Part shown: positions 63,581 to 64,000 of the stretch, in pieces
How the letters are laid out: the number at the start of each line of letters is the position of its first letter
How positions within the stretch are numbered: the stretch's first letter is position 1
NCBI GenBank assembly: GCA_947504205.1
Contig: CANNGL010000002.1
Location: forward strand, 248,001 to 312,000
Origin: an uncultured Litoreibacter sp.
Lineage (GTDB): Bacteria; Pseudomonadota; Alphaproteobacteria; Rhodobacterales; Rhodobacteraceae
Length of the DNA: 64,000 nucleotides
Direction: 5' to 3'
Translations under genes and position numbers: made by a program
Notes under the pieces: generated by a model
Seen by the model: the letters and a program-made list of their open reading frames with translations, nothing else
Database searches by the model: none
Told to the model about the DNA's origin: nothing

Positions 63581-63599
63581 TTATTCCGATTTTGCATAA
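63581..63599. promoter_or_regulatory. LysR-type box in the cuyA/LysR divergent region
   Basis: TTAT, 11 nt, ATAA (63581-63584 and 63596-63599): the T-N11-A pattern with symmetric arms, 40 nt upstream of the LysR gene and 98 nt from the cuyA start. It is the likely binding site of that LysR protein. Confidence 0.45.
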
Positions 63600-63639
63600 G
63601 CTTATTTTTTCACCTATCTTCAATGGGAAAGGCGCTTGT

Positions 63640-64000
63640 ATGGATCTAAATTGGCTCAGAGATTTCGTCTGTCTGGGGCGCACGCTTAGTTTCACGCGTG
63701 CGGCAGAAGAGCGAAACATCACCCAGTCGGCCTTCAGTCGCCGGATCAAGTCCCTGGAAAACTGGATTGGTGTCGCGCTCATTGATCGGGCGACATTCCC
63801 GGTTCAGTTGTCCCCCGCCGGAAAGCAATTCCTGCCTGTCGCCAAGGATACCATTGCCAACCTGATCGATACGCGCGAGGCAATTCGCGATCAGGATCAG
63901 GGTGACAAAACCTTTCAGCGCTTTGCCGTTCTTCACACGATCTCGGTCAATTACCTCACCGCACGGTTGGAAAAGCTGGAAGCCGAAATAGACGACCTGA
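63640..64000 (+). CDS. LysR-family regulator, 5' part
   Basis: ATG 63640 (AAAGGCGCTTGT upstream); runs open to the window edge, giving the first 120 residues. HTH: NWLRDFVCLGRTLSFTRAAE and NITQSAFSRRIKSLENWIGV. Divergent from the sulfo-lyase gene, so probably its regulator. Confidence 0.88.
   Translation, partial: MDLNWLRDFVCLGRTLSFTRAAEERNITQSAFSRRIKSLENWIGVALIDRATFPVQLSPAGKQFLPVAKDTIANLIDTREAIRDQDQGDKTFQRFAVLHTISVNYLTARLEKLEAEIDDL

Overview
The window reads as chromosome of an alphaproteobacterium, most likely a marine Rhodobacteraceae (Roseobacter-group) species. Grounds are the ATP synthase operon with split b and b' subunits and an AtpI, the ffh/chorismate mutase/rpsP/rimM/trmD/rplS/rpmE cluster, the ihfB/lapA/trpF/trpB cluster, the S16 with a long Ala/Glu tail, the L-cysteate sulfo-lyase-like gene, and dense GC-rich coding with many 4-nt ATGA/GTGA overlaps. 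I see no integrase, transposase, CRISPR array, rRNA or plasmid/phage backbone gene. The window is ordinary chromosome and is cut at both ends: a CheB/CheR fusion at the left, a LysR regulator at the right.

Layout. 1-3259: tail of a CheB/CheR-PAS protein, a secreted esterase, and an ABC-2 exporter pair. 3365-7486: ribulose-phosphate epimerase, then divergent deoC and a double aldehyde dehydrogenase (deoxynucleoside catabolism). 7567-8265: aquaporin. 8371-16804: an eleven-gene minus-strand operon of largely unknown proteins (coiled-coil protein, Cys/Gly-tailed membrane peptide, two uncharacterised proteins, AAA+ ATPase, four small membrane proteins, a 452-aa unknown and a DUF1523 protein). Most junctions are 4-nt overlaps, and a 19-bp palindrome lies just before the first gene. 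This is the best candidate here for an undescribed system. 16918-20678: MBL hydrolase, HxlR regulator, quinone oxidoreductase, cupin and P1 peptidase; the regulator and hydrolase diverge around a perfect inverted repeat. 22126-24620: an ECF sigma factor translationally coupled to a membrane VWA protein.

25007-27587: F0 part of ATP synthase with a recognisable promoter and terminator. 27771-33372: three small regulators (two LysR, one ArsR), several tiny membrane proteins including a 24-residue one, a DMT exporter, a GNAT and DoxX. 33566-41600: SRP/ribosome cluster interrupted by three tandem GNAT acetyltransferases, a 23-codon coupled ORF, chorismate mutase, bluB, a 47-residue peptide and an iron alcohol dehydrogenase. 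41684-48394: MoxR, DUF58, DUF4159 and GATase-like membrane proteins, a coupled four-gene operon of the Bat/aerotolerance type. 48447-53532: DUF1285, VOC, WYL regulator, DUF2798, an unknown membrane protein, DUF2237 and an SPFH protein. 53533-54381 is a gene-poor stretch carrying a degenerate tRNA-Lys-like gene and a second tRNA-like 3' fragment. 54382-57714: methyltransferase, trpB, trpF, lapA, ihfB. 58076-63483: glycine betaine-type ABC transporter (proX, proV, proW), an alpha/beta hydrolase and a D-cysteine desulfhydrase/L-cysteate sulfo-lyase, next to a divergent LysR gene.

All calls come from reading the sequence and translated frames; no database search was run. Start codons were chosen from ribosome-binding sites, overlaps and family length, and are flagged when uncertain.
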